From contig NZ_VNFK01000025.1 in the NCBI RefSeq assembly GCF_007786235.1, positions 1 through 56,220 of the forward strand: a stretch of 56,220 bases of DNA, in the 5' to 3' direction. Under the pieces are notes generated by a model. It did not search any database, was not told where the DNA came from, and saw only the letters and a list, made by a program, of their open reading frames with translations. Within the stretch, counting starts at the first letter, position 1, and the number at the start of each line of letters is the position of its first letter. The position numbers and the translations under genes are program-made. Origin of the DNA: Paenarthrobacter nitroguajacolicus (GTDB taxonomy: Bacteria; Actinomycetota; Actinomycetes; Actinomycetales; Micrococcaceae). This document shows, in pieces, positions 42,827-51,427 of this stretch.

Positions 42827-45175
42827 TTAGGAGCGGTCTTCGTTCCAGGTCGTCCAAGCGAATAATTCCAAGCTGTCCAGGCCCGCCAGGTCACCGGCTA
42901 CGGTGTCACGCCTGCGCTGTGCTTCCTGAGGCAGCCCAACAATGGCAGCTTTCGCCAGGGGCAGGATCTGGAGCCTGACGTCGTTTGCTCCGCGAAGCCC
43001 TGCATCGTGGGCCTCCAGCACCCAGGGAGAACCGTCCCAGAACCGGTCGGCAACAACGTGGCCATCGACGATGAGCCGGGCCACGTCCCCGGCCCAGTTG
43101 ATCTCCACCTCCGTTGGTTCTTCGCCAATCAAGGCTGTCGCAGGAAAATGGATCTTATGGACCTCGGCCAGGCTATTCATGGTTTCGGTGGTGGGAGCCG
43201 CAGCCCTGCCGGCCAGGGAACCGAACGAGGACGGAACAGTCGAGGCAGCACGGAGCCGGTCAGCGGCCAGAGATTGCCGGCGGCGGGGAGGGCCAGATAA
43301 TTCTGTGCTGACGTTTTCGAAGCGGCCCGACGCAGTCGAGTAGCGCTGAACCCATGGTGATTCCTTGGAACGGCCAGCCAGGCGGCCGTCGGCAGCGACC
43401 CATACCGGGTCTGCGGAAAGCACCAATTCGAGTCCATCCGGGGCGTCCAGAACCCACGCCATTTCCGCGAGTGAGTCGGGGAGAATTACCACCGAGGCGG
43501 AACCCTGCGGAGACTCCAAGGTCAACGTCACAGGCTCCGTTGTATTAACAGCGAAGACATTGCCACCTAGTGCTCGGGCCGGCCCGTTCAGGGTGATTCC
43601 CTCGGGCACGCACAGCTGGGGTTCGATGCCTGCTTCGGCTGCCAGCACGAGCACTGGGTGCGTGTCCGTTTCCAGCAGGGTCAGGGCTGATGCTGTGGCC
43701 CACTGGAGGCGTACTGTTCCAAGGTCCAGGTTGACCGGCCAGCGGGCGATTGTCCCAGCCGGGATAGTGACAGGTTCGCGGGGGAAGGTGACTGTTTCCT
43801 CAGCGAACGCCAGGTGGAATTGGGCGTGCGGGTGGTCCGGCAGCGGGATGTGGGGTTGGTGCCATGTGATGAAGACGAAGCCAGTATCGCCGTCGGAACG
43901 CAGGGACCAGCGGAGGGTTTCGGTGTCCTCGATTCCCTTGGGCATTTGGTCCGGGAGCGTGGAGGGCATCGGGGCTAGTCTTTGGCCGAACGCGGCAAGG
44001 AACGCGTGTTGTTTGCGGAGCTCGGCGAAGCTTCCGGCCAGTCTCCCGGAGGATCCGATGGGGGCATGGAAGTCGTAGTCGAACACCGGCAGGTCGTTCG
44101 GGTAGCCCGTTGCTTGGGATTCCTGGAGGCTTCCCGGCGGATTCGTCCCGCCGGCGAACATGTAGTACCCCTGCCAGGCGGATCCGCTGCCGATTTTGTT
44201 GTTGGCCACCGCTGCTACGTCCTTGCCTTTGGGCCAGGGACGGCGCTGATATGCCGTTGCCATGCCGCCTGTCAGTTCGCAGGTCGCCGGTGGGTAGAGG
44301 GCAGATGGTGACCGGGGTGGTGCAGCTTCGCTTCCGGAGAGGTGCTCGCGCAGGTCCGCTCCGATGCCGGCGTCGTCCCACTGATGGCTGAAGAAGTAGT
44401 GCTGACGGAATGTTGGATCCCACGGGGTTTCCGCGTCAACCCAGAATCCGTCACCGTATCCGCCGAAGACGGGCAGGACGTCGTCCTCGGGAATGTCGGC
44501 GCCGCCCCAGGCGGTGGCCGTCCAGATTGGCGCGCTGAGCCCCGCTGCCCGGGCGAGACCTTTGAGTTCCAGGATGTGATCGGGCTGATCGTATAGTTCG
44601 TTTTCGATCTGGATGCCGATGACGTTACTGTCCGGTCCGGTCAGGCCTCGTAGTTCCGCCCCGAGGCGGTTGAACCAGCGCTGCACCATAGCGAGGTAGC
44701 CGGGGTCGTTGGTGCGGTGTGCGACGTCGGCGCTCTGCACCCAGTCCGGGAAGCCGCCATTGCGGACCTCACCGTGTGCCCATGGCCCGATGCGGAGGAC
44801 CACCTCCAGGCCAACTGTTCTGCATAGCCGTACGAACGCTGCTACATCCAGGTTGCCGTCGAAGCGAGCTTTGCCTTCGGTGGGTTCATGGTGGATCCAG
44901 AACACGTAGCAGGCGATGACAGTGATGCCGCCGGCCTTCATCAGGCGGAGTCGTTCTTCCCAGCGGCTCCGGGGCAGACGACTGTAGTGGATTTCGCCCG
45001 AGATCGGGACAGCCGGAAGCCCTTCGCGTTCGATGTACTGGCTGGTTAGCCGCCACTTGCAGTGAAGATCTTCGGTGTTGCTCATGGCTGGGTATTGCAG
45101 TCTCTGACCGTGGGGTCGGTGGGTGGCTCTGAGCAGTTCGATGGTGCTTTGTTCAGTTCTTTGTTCAAGAGACAT
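42827..45175 (-). CDS. GH35-type beta-galactosidase
   Basis: A 782-residue GH35-like enzyme. TIM-barrel features: ISGEIHYSRLPRSRWEERL (about 58-76), acid/base Glu193 in IGIQIENEL and probable nucleophile Glu300 in TCELTGGM, followed by beta-rich domains to the C-terminus. No signal peptide, so it acts in the cytoplasm on imported galactosides, such as galactan or arabinogalactan side-chain fragments. A good SD (AAAGGAACTTCCC) precedes the ATG at 45175. Confidence 0.87.
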   Translation of the reverse strand: MSLEQRTEQSTIELLRATHRPHGQRLQYPAMSNTEDLHCKWRLTSQYIEREGLPAVPISGEIHYSRLPRSRWEERLRLMKAGGITVIACYVFWIHHEPTEGKARFDGNLDVAAFVRLCRTVGLEVVLRIGPWAHGEVRNGGFPDWVQSADVAHRTNDPGYLAMVQRWFNRLGAELRGLTGPDSNVIGIQIENELYDQPDHILELKGLARAAGLSAPIWTATAWGGADIPEDDVLPVFGGYGDGFWVDAETPWDPTFRQHYFFSHQWDDAGIGADLREHLSGSEAAPPRSPSALYPPATCELTGGMATAYQRRPWPKGKDVAAVANNKIGSGSAWQGYYMFAGGTNPPGSLQESQATGYPNDLPVFDYDFHAPIGSSGRLAGSFAELRKQHAFLAAFGQRLAPMPSTLPDQMPKGIEDTETLRWSLRSDGDTGFVFITWHQPHIPLPDHPHAQFHLAFAEETVTFPREPVTIPAGTIARWPVNLDLGTVRLQWATASALTLLETDTHPVLVLAAEAGIEPQLCVPEGITLNGPARALGGNVFAVNTTEPVTLTLESPQGSASVVILPDSLAEMAWVLDAPDGLELVLSADPVWVAADGRLAGRSKESPWVQRYSTASGRFENVSTELSGPPRRRQSLAADRLRAASTVPSSFGSLAGRAAAPTTETMNSLAEVHKIHFPATALIGEEPTEVEINWAGDVARLIVDGHVVADRFWDGSPWVLEAHDAGLRGANDVRLQILPLAKAAIVGLPQEAQRRRDTVAGDLAGLDSLELFAWTTWNEDRS

Positions 45176-45229
45176 GGGAAGTTCCTTTAAGGTGGCGCGA
45201 GGACAGACAGGGCTGGTGCGGTTTGGACG

Positions 45230-46552
45230 TCACCGTCCGGCAGGGGCGGCCAGGATGGAGCTGTTCATGCGTTGCTGCCAGGCTTCGTCGCTCCACAGCG
45301 GGTGGTGAGGGGCGGCATTGGAACACAAGACCATTCCCCACACGCCTTGTTCCAACGCTGTTTTGATGCCGCCTTCGGCGAGGTCCCGCCCGATGGGGCC
45401 TTCTTCGAAGGTGCCGTTAAGCGGTGTGTACCCGATCCATCCCTCGCCCACTACCGCTGGTATGTTCTTCCAGCGGGCCCAGGCGGCGATGGCAATGACT
45501 CGTGAGTCGATTTCGCGGTGCATCACTTCCCGGTATGGCCCGTACTCCTTGGCAAGCCAGGTGTCCCAGGCCTCCGGATCAATCCAGTCATAGCCGTATA
45601 ACATCTGGTCAGTGACGACAGTGGCGCGGTACTTCCAGTCCCTCAAACGACCGTATTCGACCACAGTGGGCGCATTCGGCCGCAGAAGTGCAGACAGAGC
45701 AGCGTTGGGGAAATCTGAGGTCCCCTCGGATCGAATGTCGATCTTCTTTTGGAGGGCGTCCAGCACGCCATAGCTGTAGACGTGGAACTGTGCCGCTCCG
45801 AATCCGTCCGGCAGGGTGTGCATCGCCAAGTGCGGGGGTTTGCCGTAGCTCGCGGTGACGAGCAGATCCGGGTGTAGCTGGCGCAGGCGGCGTAGTTCTT
45901 CGCTGCCGCCGTCGGCCAAGGCAGGCAGGATGGAGAAGTCCACCTCGTTGTGCAATTCCACCATGGCAATGCGGTCTCGGTGTCCGGCGGCAGTGAGGGC
46001 GTCGATGAGCCGGTCCCAAGCATCGGTAAGGACGCGGTAACGGTTTTTCAACGGAACGGCGTCGATCGCATCGAACCACTGTGCGGAACGGGCGAAGACG
46101 GTTGATTGCTGATATTCCCAACTCGCCAGGATGACCACCAAGCCATGCCGGGCAGCGGCATCAAAAAGTTCATGAAGCCGTGCGCGCAGGTTGACACTGT
46201 AGCCTCCTGGCACGTCGTACCAGCGTGTTCCCCTGCCGTAGAAGCCGCCGTCCGGGGATGACCCCAACCCTTCAATGTCAAGGTCCGCGGCCAGGTTCTC
46301 CAGCCCCAGATCTCCGAAGAGCAGTAGCGGGGCAGCGCAGATCCTTATGGTGTTGTATCCCAGCTTTGCAGCTTGCGCGCAGGCCGCGTCGAGATCTGCG
46401 TAGGGGCCGCTCTCTTCGGCGCGGGTGTACCAGGAGAAATCCCAGAGCGTGATGGTCAAACGCTGCGGAAGATGCGCCGGGGGTGCCCCGGTGAGGGAGG
46501 ACGTGTCGTTTTCTGTCGTTCCGGAGCCTAAGTACCTCGGGGTTTCAGTCAC
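45230..46552 (-). CDS. Cellulase-like (clan GH-A) glycoside hydrolase
   Basis: A 440-residue TIM-barrel protein resembling the sugar-binding cellulase-like family and GH5-type folds. Candidate acid/base Glu is in AMVELHNEVDF (about residue 200) and candidate nucleophile Glu in AVVGEGWIGYT (about 385). No signal peptide; cytoplasmic. GTG start at 46552 overlaps the stop of the DUF5107 gene (GTGA). The exact glycosidic bond is unknown; the operon suggests a pectin or arabinogalactan oligosaccharide. Confidence 0.75.
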   Translation of the reverse strand: MTETPRYLGSGTTENDTSSLTGAPPAHLPQRLTITLWDFSWYTRAEESGPYADLDAACAQAAKLGYNTIRICAAPLLLFGDLGLENLAADLDIEGLGSSPDGGFYGRGTRWYDVPGGYSVNLRARLHELFDAAARHGLVVILASWEYQQSTVFARSAQWFDAIDAVPLKNRYRVLTDAWDRLIDALTAAGHRDRIAMVELHNEVDFSILPALADGGSEELRRLRQLHPDLLVTASYGKPPHLAMHTLPDGFGAAQFHVYSYGVLDALQKKIDIRSEGTSDFPNAALSALLRPNAPTVVEYGRLRDWKYRATVVTDQMLYGYDWIDPEAWDTWLAKEYGPYREVMHREIDSRVIAIAAWARWKNIPAVVGEGWIGYTPLNGTFEEGPIGRDLAEGGIKTALEQGVWGMVLCSNAAPHHPLWSDEAWQQRMNSSILAAPAGR

Positions 46553-49500
46553 AGGTTTGCCATTTCCTTTTGGTGCGTGCGGCCGTATGCAGCCAGTCTG
46601 CGTAGATGGTTCACCCTGCCGGACCGGGCTGCCGCGGTGTCGGTCTCGAAGAGCAACAGTTCAGGCAGCGAGGTCGCGAAGTAGTCCGGAGCATCGGGAG
46701 CTGATTCCAGCTCATCTGCACGGGCTTCCAAGTCCTGCCATATGCTTTCGGCCTCCGTGTGCCTGCCGAGTCGGGTGTGTGCGATGCCTTTCCAGTAGTC
46801 GGCCGGGACCGGTGGGGCACTGTCTGCGGTCAGTGGTGTGCTTTGCTCACACGCACGGCCCCAGGCCACAGCAGCTGCCTCAGGGTTCCCGGACCTTTCC
46901 CAGGCATCACCCAAAGCGACCAAACGTTCGGCCATGCTATGCCCTGGATGTCTGCCTTCGCCGAGGTTCCTTGGAGCGTCGATTCCTTCAGTGAGAAGTG
47001 CGAGGGCCCCTGCAGGATCGTCCTTCATGATCGTGCGTGCATGTTGCACGGCAGCTCGATCGTACGCTTCCAAGGCCAGCCCTTCTCCGCCCTCGAACGG
47101 CTGGAAGTTGCGTGTGGACATGATGTCCAGAGCTTCCTCGGCCCTGCCGGCGTCGATCAGAAGGTTGACGTAGAGAATCGTGAGATCGTCACGGCGGAAA
47201 ACTGAGCGGTTGTGGCGTTCGATTGCGGCGAGTTGCTCCTCAGCAGGTACTCCGCGGAGGCTGGCGAGGATGGCGCGTTCAAAGACCAGCCGGGGATCGT
47301 GCGGGCTCAGTGCCAAGGCACGCTGGAAATATGCGTCGGCCCGTTCGGCAGCTGCGCCGGTGTTTACCGTAGCGATGGCCGCGTTCCGCCACACGACAGG
47401 GTCCGTCGAACCCAGAGCGCTTGACGTCTCCAGATGGGCCAGGGCGTCAACGGTTCGTCCCGCGTCAAGCAGCCAGCAGCCCAGCAGGCCATGGGCAACC
47501 GTGTCGTTTTCATCGGCTGCGAGAGCCAAGGCCAGCGCGTCGAGATCATCCAGTCCGTAAGGGAACGCGTACGTGGTGTCACTGGTCCGTGCTGCGGAGC
47601 GTTCCGTCGTTGCGGCGTCGGCATTCCCCAGTTCCTCGAACCACGCAGCCCGGAGGTAGTGGCGTATGGGCTCCGGGTTGCCGAACACTTTGTGGGCACC
47701 CGGATGTGCGCCCTCGTCGGTAAGGTCCAGTGCCAGTTGCCACTGACCGGCACGGGCGAGCCAGCATGCTACGGTCAGACCGGTTTTGGCGTCTGCGGTG
47801 TTCAGGGAACCAGCCAGCGCCAACGCCACAGGGTCCAAAGAATCGGAAGCAAGAATCGAGGCCAGGTGCCGGGCGCTTTCATCGTGGCGTCCCAGCGCTG
47901 CGAAGGCCAAGACCAGCAGATGCTTCGCTTCAGGGCTTGCCGGATCCAGCCGAAGCGCTGCGTCAGCGTGCCCCAACGCTGCGGACGGTCTCCCTGTTCT
48001 CAGAGCAATGCGTGCCAGCGCAAGCTTTGCTGGATGTGCCCATCCTTTGTCCCAGGCCGCTTTCCCGAACCGTTCCGTGGCTTCTGCCAACTTGCCGGTG
48101 CGCTCCAGGACGAGCCCCAGCCGGTAGCTGGCCTCCCCGCTGGGAGGATTCAAATTTCTCCGGGTAACCCTTGCCAGCGCGTTCTTCAGAAAACCTTCCG
48201 CCAAGGCATACTGGCCCTTGGTGTAGTGTGACGATCCGAGCGCGACGGAGGCCCTGGAGTCCTGCGGATCCCGGCGGAGCATCTCCTCAAAATACGGGAT
48301 CGCTGATCGGGTGGGGTGCCGGTTCTGGGTCAGATGGATACCCGTGACGTAGAGTTCGTCCTGGCTTTCAATATCCTCCGGCATCGCAGGCTCCGTCGCC
48401 GCCCAAGGTTCCTCCTGGTCGTCGGAGGATGCGCGCGGTGACCACGAGATCAGTTCCGTGGCGCCGTCCACCACTTGCACCGTCACGTCGGTATCGTCCG
48501 TTGGTTCATTCAGCCTGACGACGTCGGTAAACGGTTCTGACGGCGAAATCTGCGCAGTCCATTCATGGACAATTGCGCCGCGGACTTTCACGCGCACTGT
48601 CACGGCGGCGCGCTGGGACGTACTGGAAACGCCGACCCTGACCCCGCAGTGCTCATCGACCAATTGGAGTGAAACAGCGACATCCAGGTTCGCTTGCTGC
48701 GCCGGGCCGATATTGCGGATCGGGTACCAGAACTCGCTGAAGGTTCGGGTCTCACCAGGGGCGAGATAGCTGAAATCGGGCTGATTATCGGTGAAAACAC
48801 CGGACATCAGTTCGACGTACGGGCCGTCAGTGTCGGTGAGATGCGCGTCCCAAGCTTTGCCCACCGGTCCATTGCCCCAGGTCCATTGCTTCTTGCCTGG
48901 CGAAATGGACCGGTCCGCCCAATGGATGAATCCTGCGTCGGCTTCATGGTCGTATCCGCCGAAGAAGCTGTCCTGCGTGTCCGTAATCATGTACGAGGTG
49001 GGGACGGGAATGTTGGAGTAGAAGTCGATACGGTCCGCGTCAGGCTGGGCTTCAGCCAAAACCGGGTAGTTCACGCCATAGTAGTTTCGGTCGGATCGCG
49101 GAAAGGCCGTGATGGCTCGCCGCGCATGATCGGCTACAAAGCGAACATCAGTGGGGAAGAATGACTGGTACTTCTCGTGGACCCGCGCCGCCACGTTCGC
49201 CCACCACAGGAAGGTCTGCGGGAGATCAGTCCGATTGTAGAGCCGTGCTTCCACTTCAAGGAGGGAACTTCCGGGACGGAGCCGTATACCGTGCGTGCCG
49301 CGCATCCGCTGTAGAGGATCAAGATCGCTGTGCCAGACCGTGACTTGGCCATCGTCACTACGTTCGATCGATGTTTCCACGGGCAGGAAAGTAGCGGGCC
49401 GGTGGTGTTGAGGCCAGTTGAACTCGACCCCACCTGAAATCCACGGGCCGGCCAGTCCCACCAAGCCCGGTTTAATCACGTTGTTCCGGTAGAAGAAGTC

Positions 49501-49845
49501 ATAGCCGGCCGTCTTATCGAAGCCAATATGGATCCTGCCTCCGATCTCCGGCAGCAGCATCAGGCGCACGTACTCGTTCTCCAGATGGATGGCCTGCCAC
49601 AGCCGAGGCTCCTTCGAACTCGCGATGCTGTCAATAAACGGCATGGGGTACACCTTGCCGCTCGACCCTTGATACACGCGCCGGTCCAAAAACAGTGGAT
49701 ACCTGTCCGGCTCCCCGGGTTCGTATGTGTCTATATAAACCGGCTCGCTCCAGCAGGCCACTCCCCCGGAATCAAGCACTGTCTGCTGGTCAGACGGTGC
49801 ATCTGGCAGGGAAATCCGGCTCACGGCTTCATTAGTATCGCTCAC
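46549..49845 (-). CDS. DUF5107 domain protein with C-terminal TPR repeats
   Basis: A 1098-residue protein. The first ~480 residues match the DUF5107 pattern (LENEYVRLMLLPEIGGRIHI, SGGVEFNWPQHHRP, FLWWANVAARVHE), a galactose-mutarotase-like beta-sandwich found in polysaccharide loci. From about 510 to the end it is a long run of TPR-like helix pairs (for example YALAEGFLKNALAR, DARAVALGHADAALRLDP-type units). No signal peptide. The start is GTG at 49845 with a poorly placed SD. Often found beside GH enzymes; catalytic role unproven. Confidence 0.8.
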   Translation of the reverse strand: MSDTNEAVSRISLPDAPSDQQTVLDSGGVACWSEPVYIDTYEPGEPDRYPLFLDRRVYQGSSGKVYPMPFIDSIASSKEPRLWQAIHLENEYVRLMLLPEIGGRIHIGFDKTAGYDFFYRNNVIKPGLVGLAGPWISGGVEFNWPQHHRPATFLPVETSIERSDDGQVTVWHSDLDPLQRMRGTHGIRLRPGSSLLEVEARLYNRTDLPQTFLWWANVAARVHEKYQSFFPTDVRFVADHARRAITAFPRSDRNYYGVNYPVLAEAQPDADRIDFYSNIPVPTSYMITDTQDSFFGGYDHEADAGFIHWADRSISPGKKQWTWGNGPVGKAWDAHLTDTDGPYVELMSGVFTDNQPDFSYLAPGETRTFSEFWYPIRNIGPAQQANLDVAVSLQLVDEHCGVRVGVSSTSQRAAVTVRVKVRGAIVHEWTAQISPSEPFTDVVRLNEPTDDTDVTVQVVDGATELISWSPRASSDDQEEPWAATEPAMPEDIESQDELYVTGIHLTQNRHPTRSAIPYFEEMLRRDPQDSRASVALGSSHYTKGQYALAEGFLKNALARVTRRNLNPPSGEASYRLGLVLERTGKLAEATERFGKAAWDKGWAHPAKLALARIALRTGRPSAALGHADAALRLDPASPEAKHLLVLAFAALGRHDESARHLASILASDSLDPVALALAGSLNTADAKTGLTVACWLARAGQWQLALDLTDEGAHPGAHKVFGNPEPIRHYLRAAWFEELGNADAATTERSAARTSDTTYAFPYGLDDLDALALALAADENDTVAHGLLGCWLLDAGRTVDALAHLETSSALGSTDPVVWRNAAIATVNTGAAAERADAYFQRALALSPHDPRLVFERAILASLRGVPAEEQLAAIERHNRSVFRRDDLTILYVNLLIDAGRAEEALDIMSTRNFQPFEGGEGLALEAYDRAAVQHARTIMKDDPAGALALLTEGIDAPRNLGEGRHPGHSMAERLVALGDAWERSGNPEAAAVAWGRACEQSTPLTADSAPPVPADYWKGIAHTRLGRHTEAESIWQDLEARADELESAPDAPDYFATSLPELLLFETDTAAARSGRVNHLRRLAAYGRTHQKEMANL

Positions 49846-49939
49846 CCCTCAAGGCTACGAACTGCGGACGAAGCATCCCATGGCATAAATGACCCACTAT
49901 ATGGACGATCTTCTAGAAGGAAGGCCCGCAATAACCCAT

Positions 49940-50206
49940 TCACCCGGGTCGACCTGCATCGCGAGCTGAGGGATCGGCGCTTGGGGCCGCTGCCGCCAAT
50001 GGAGATTCCCCCGTCCCGGCAGGCACGGAACTCTCGCCGCTCTGGACCTCGGAGTCGCTCCGCATTTCCTTTACTTCCGACTTGATGATTCTCATCGACT
50101 GACCCAGGCTTCTTGCCATTGCCGGTAGTTTTGGGGCCGCGAACAGAGCCAATGCCACGACTATGATGATGACGATTGGCCACGGGCCGTCAAACAGTCT
50201 CCCCAT
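49940..50206 (-). CDS. TatA/TatE-family twin-arginine translocase subunit
   Basis: An 88-residue TatA-like protein: an N-terminal membrane helix (about 8-25, WPIVIIIVVALALFAAPKLP), hinge, then the amphipathic helix LPAMARSLGQSMRIIKSEVK and a long acidic/Ala-Pro tail. I chose the ATG at 50206 (AAAGGAAACTTCCA before it); an upstream Met at 50239 would add an unusual N-terminus. Actinobacteria normally carry tatA elsewhere with tatC; this copy lies inside a glycan operon whose first gene encodes a Tat substrate. Confidence 0.85.
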   Translation of the reverse strand: MGRLFDGPWPIVIIIVVALALFAAPKLPAMARSLGQSMRIIKSEVKEMRSDSEVQSGESSVPAGTGESPLAAAAPSADPSARDAGRPG

Positions 50207-50290
50207 TGGAAGTTTCCTTTCTTCGGATATTGCCTGCACGGCGAGGGCCCCCGGCAGGGTCGGGACATGGCGATTCCCGGAGCATTCACG

Positions 50291-51427
50291 TCAGTCGAAG
50301 TCTTCGGGCGACCATGCGTCCCGCCAATCAATCCTTGGCACATCACCTTCGAAGGTGATGGGGAGCCAAACGTACTCGGCAACGCGAAGGTCTGACTGAT
50401 GCTGGACTGACTCATCTGCTTTTTCAGTTTGGGCTTCCTCGCCGCTGAACAGCCGACGGTACCGTTCCGTCTGGTTGGACTCTTCCGGGGTGAGGTCAGG
50501 AAGCCAACGGTCGGCAAGGGCAATATAGAGGTCTTGCTTGAGAGGGTGGCGGAAGACGGAGCTGATCTGTGATCGATAAGAGGTCCTGCTGGTGTCGTCC
50601 GGATGGGGATCACCGAGAACGGTCCACGGTCCGTGATAAGAATCGGCCACTGCTATCTCGGATGCATTGGGGAAGTATCCTGACGTGCCCGAGGTGATGA
50701 GGTAGTGCTTCGAACCCCTCCGGAAGTACGCCGGCGCCTCCCGGACGTCCGGCGGTCCTGGCTGCGGAAAGTGTGTTGAGTAGTAGCCGGTGACGCCGGT
50801 GTAATCCTCGGTGAGATCGGCACAGATCATTTCGCTGTGGACGCGCTCGAAGTAGTAATAGGCTTTGCCATCCGTCGGGTCGACTACCAGGTCGAAATCC
50901 CCTGCGTTCATTCCCAGGGGCTTGAGGCCCGTTGTGACGATCTCGTACGGTCCCAGAAGCCGGTCTGCCACCAGCACGGTGGTTCGCTGGTTGAACCCGT
51001 CACCCATGATTTTTACCCAACACACATACTTACCGGTCTCCTGGTGCTTGATGATGTGGGGGCGATCAAGCAGTTTTGTGGGGTGAAGTGGTGAGTCCAC
51101 GTCATCCGGCGTTGGGGGGATGATCAGACCACGGTCTTCCCAGTTGACAAGGTCGGTGGACGAATAGCAGCGGATCCCCCAGTGCCAGATGTCCGACCCG
51201 GGGGCAGTCCGCTCCTTGTTTTCGCCGTACCAGTAGAAGACGTCGTCTTCGACGTAGATATAGCCCGAATGGGCTTGGATTCTGTTGCCATTTGTATCCA
51301 ACCAAGGCTGGCCGGGGAAGATCTTGGACAATGTTCTTCTTTCGTAGTTCCGGTCTGCTTGCTCGAAGTTGCGGTGAGCGGAGGAGTCATGTGCGATGCC
51401 GCCGGGCGCTTCTGTCTCGAGAGTCAT
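50291..51427 (-). CDS. GH43-type glycosidase (galactanase/arabinanase-like)
   Basis: A 378-residue five-bladed beta-propeller enzyme resembling the GH43 branch that includes exo-beta-1,3-galactanases. Features: IQAHSGYIYVEDDVFYWYGE near the start (the catalytic-base region), FDLVVDPTDGKAYYYFER in the middle and REAPAYFRRGSKHYLITSG (the acid-containing region, Glu). No signal peptide. ATG at 51427 overlaps the GH42 stop (ATGA), with GGAAAAGCC as ribosome site. Confidence 0.82.
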   Translation of the reverse strand: MTLETEAPGGIAHDSSAHRNFEQADRNYERRTLSKIFPGQPWLDTNGNRIQAHSGYIYVEDDVFYWYGENKERTAPGSDIWHWGIRCYSSTDLVNWEDRGLIIPPTPDDVDSPLHPTKLLDRPHIIKHQETGKYVCWVKIMGDGFNQRTTVLVADRLLGPYEIVTTGLKPLGMNAGDFDLVVDPTDGKAYYYFERVHSEMICADLTEDYTGVTGYYSTHFPQPGPPDVREAPAYFRRGSKHYLITSGTSGYFPNASEIAVADSYHGPWTVLGDPHPDDTSRTSYRSQISSVFRHPLKQDLYIALADRWLPDLTPEESNQTERYRRLFSGEEAQTEKADESVQHQSDLRVAEYVWLPITFEGDVPRIDWRDAWSPEDFD

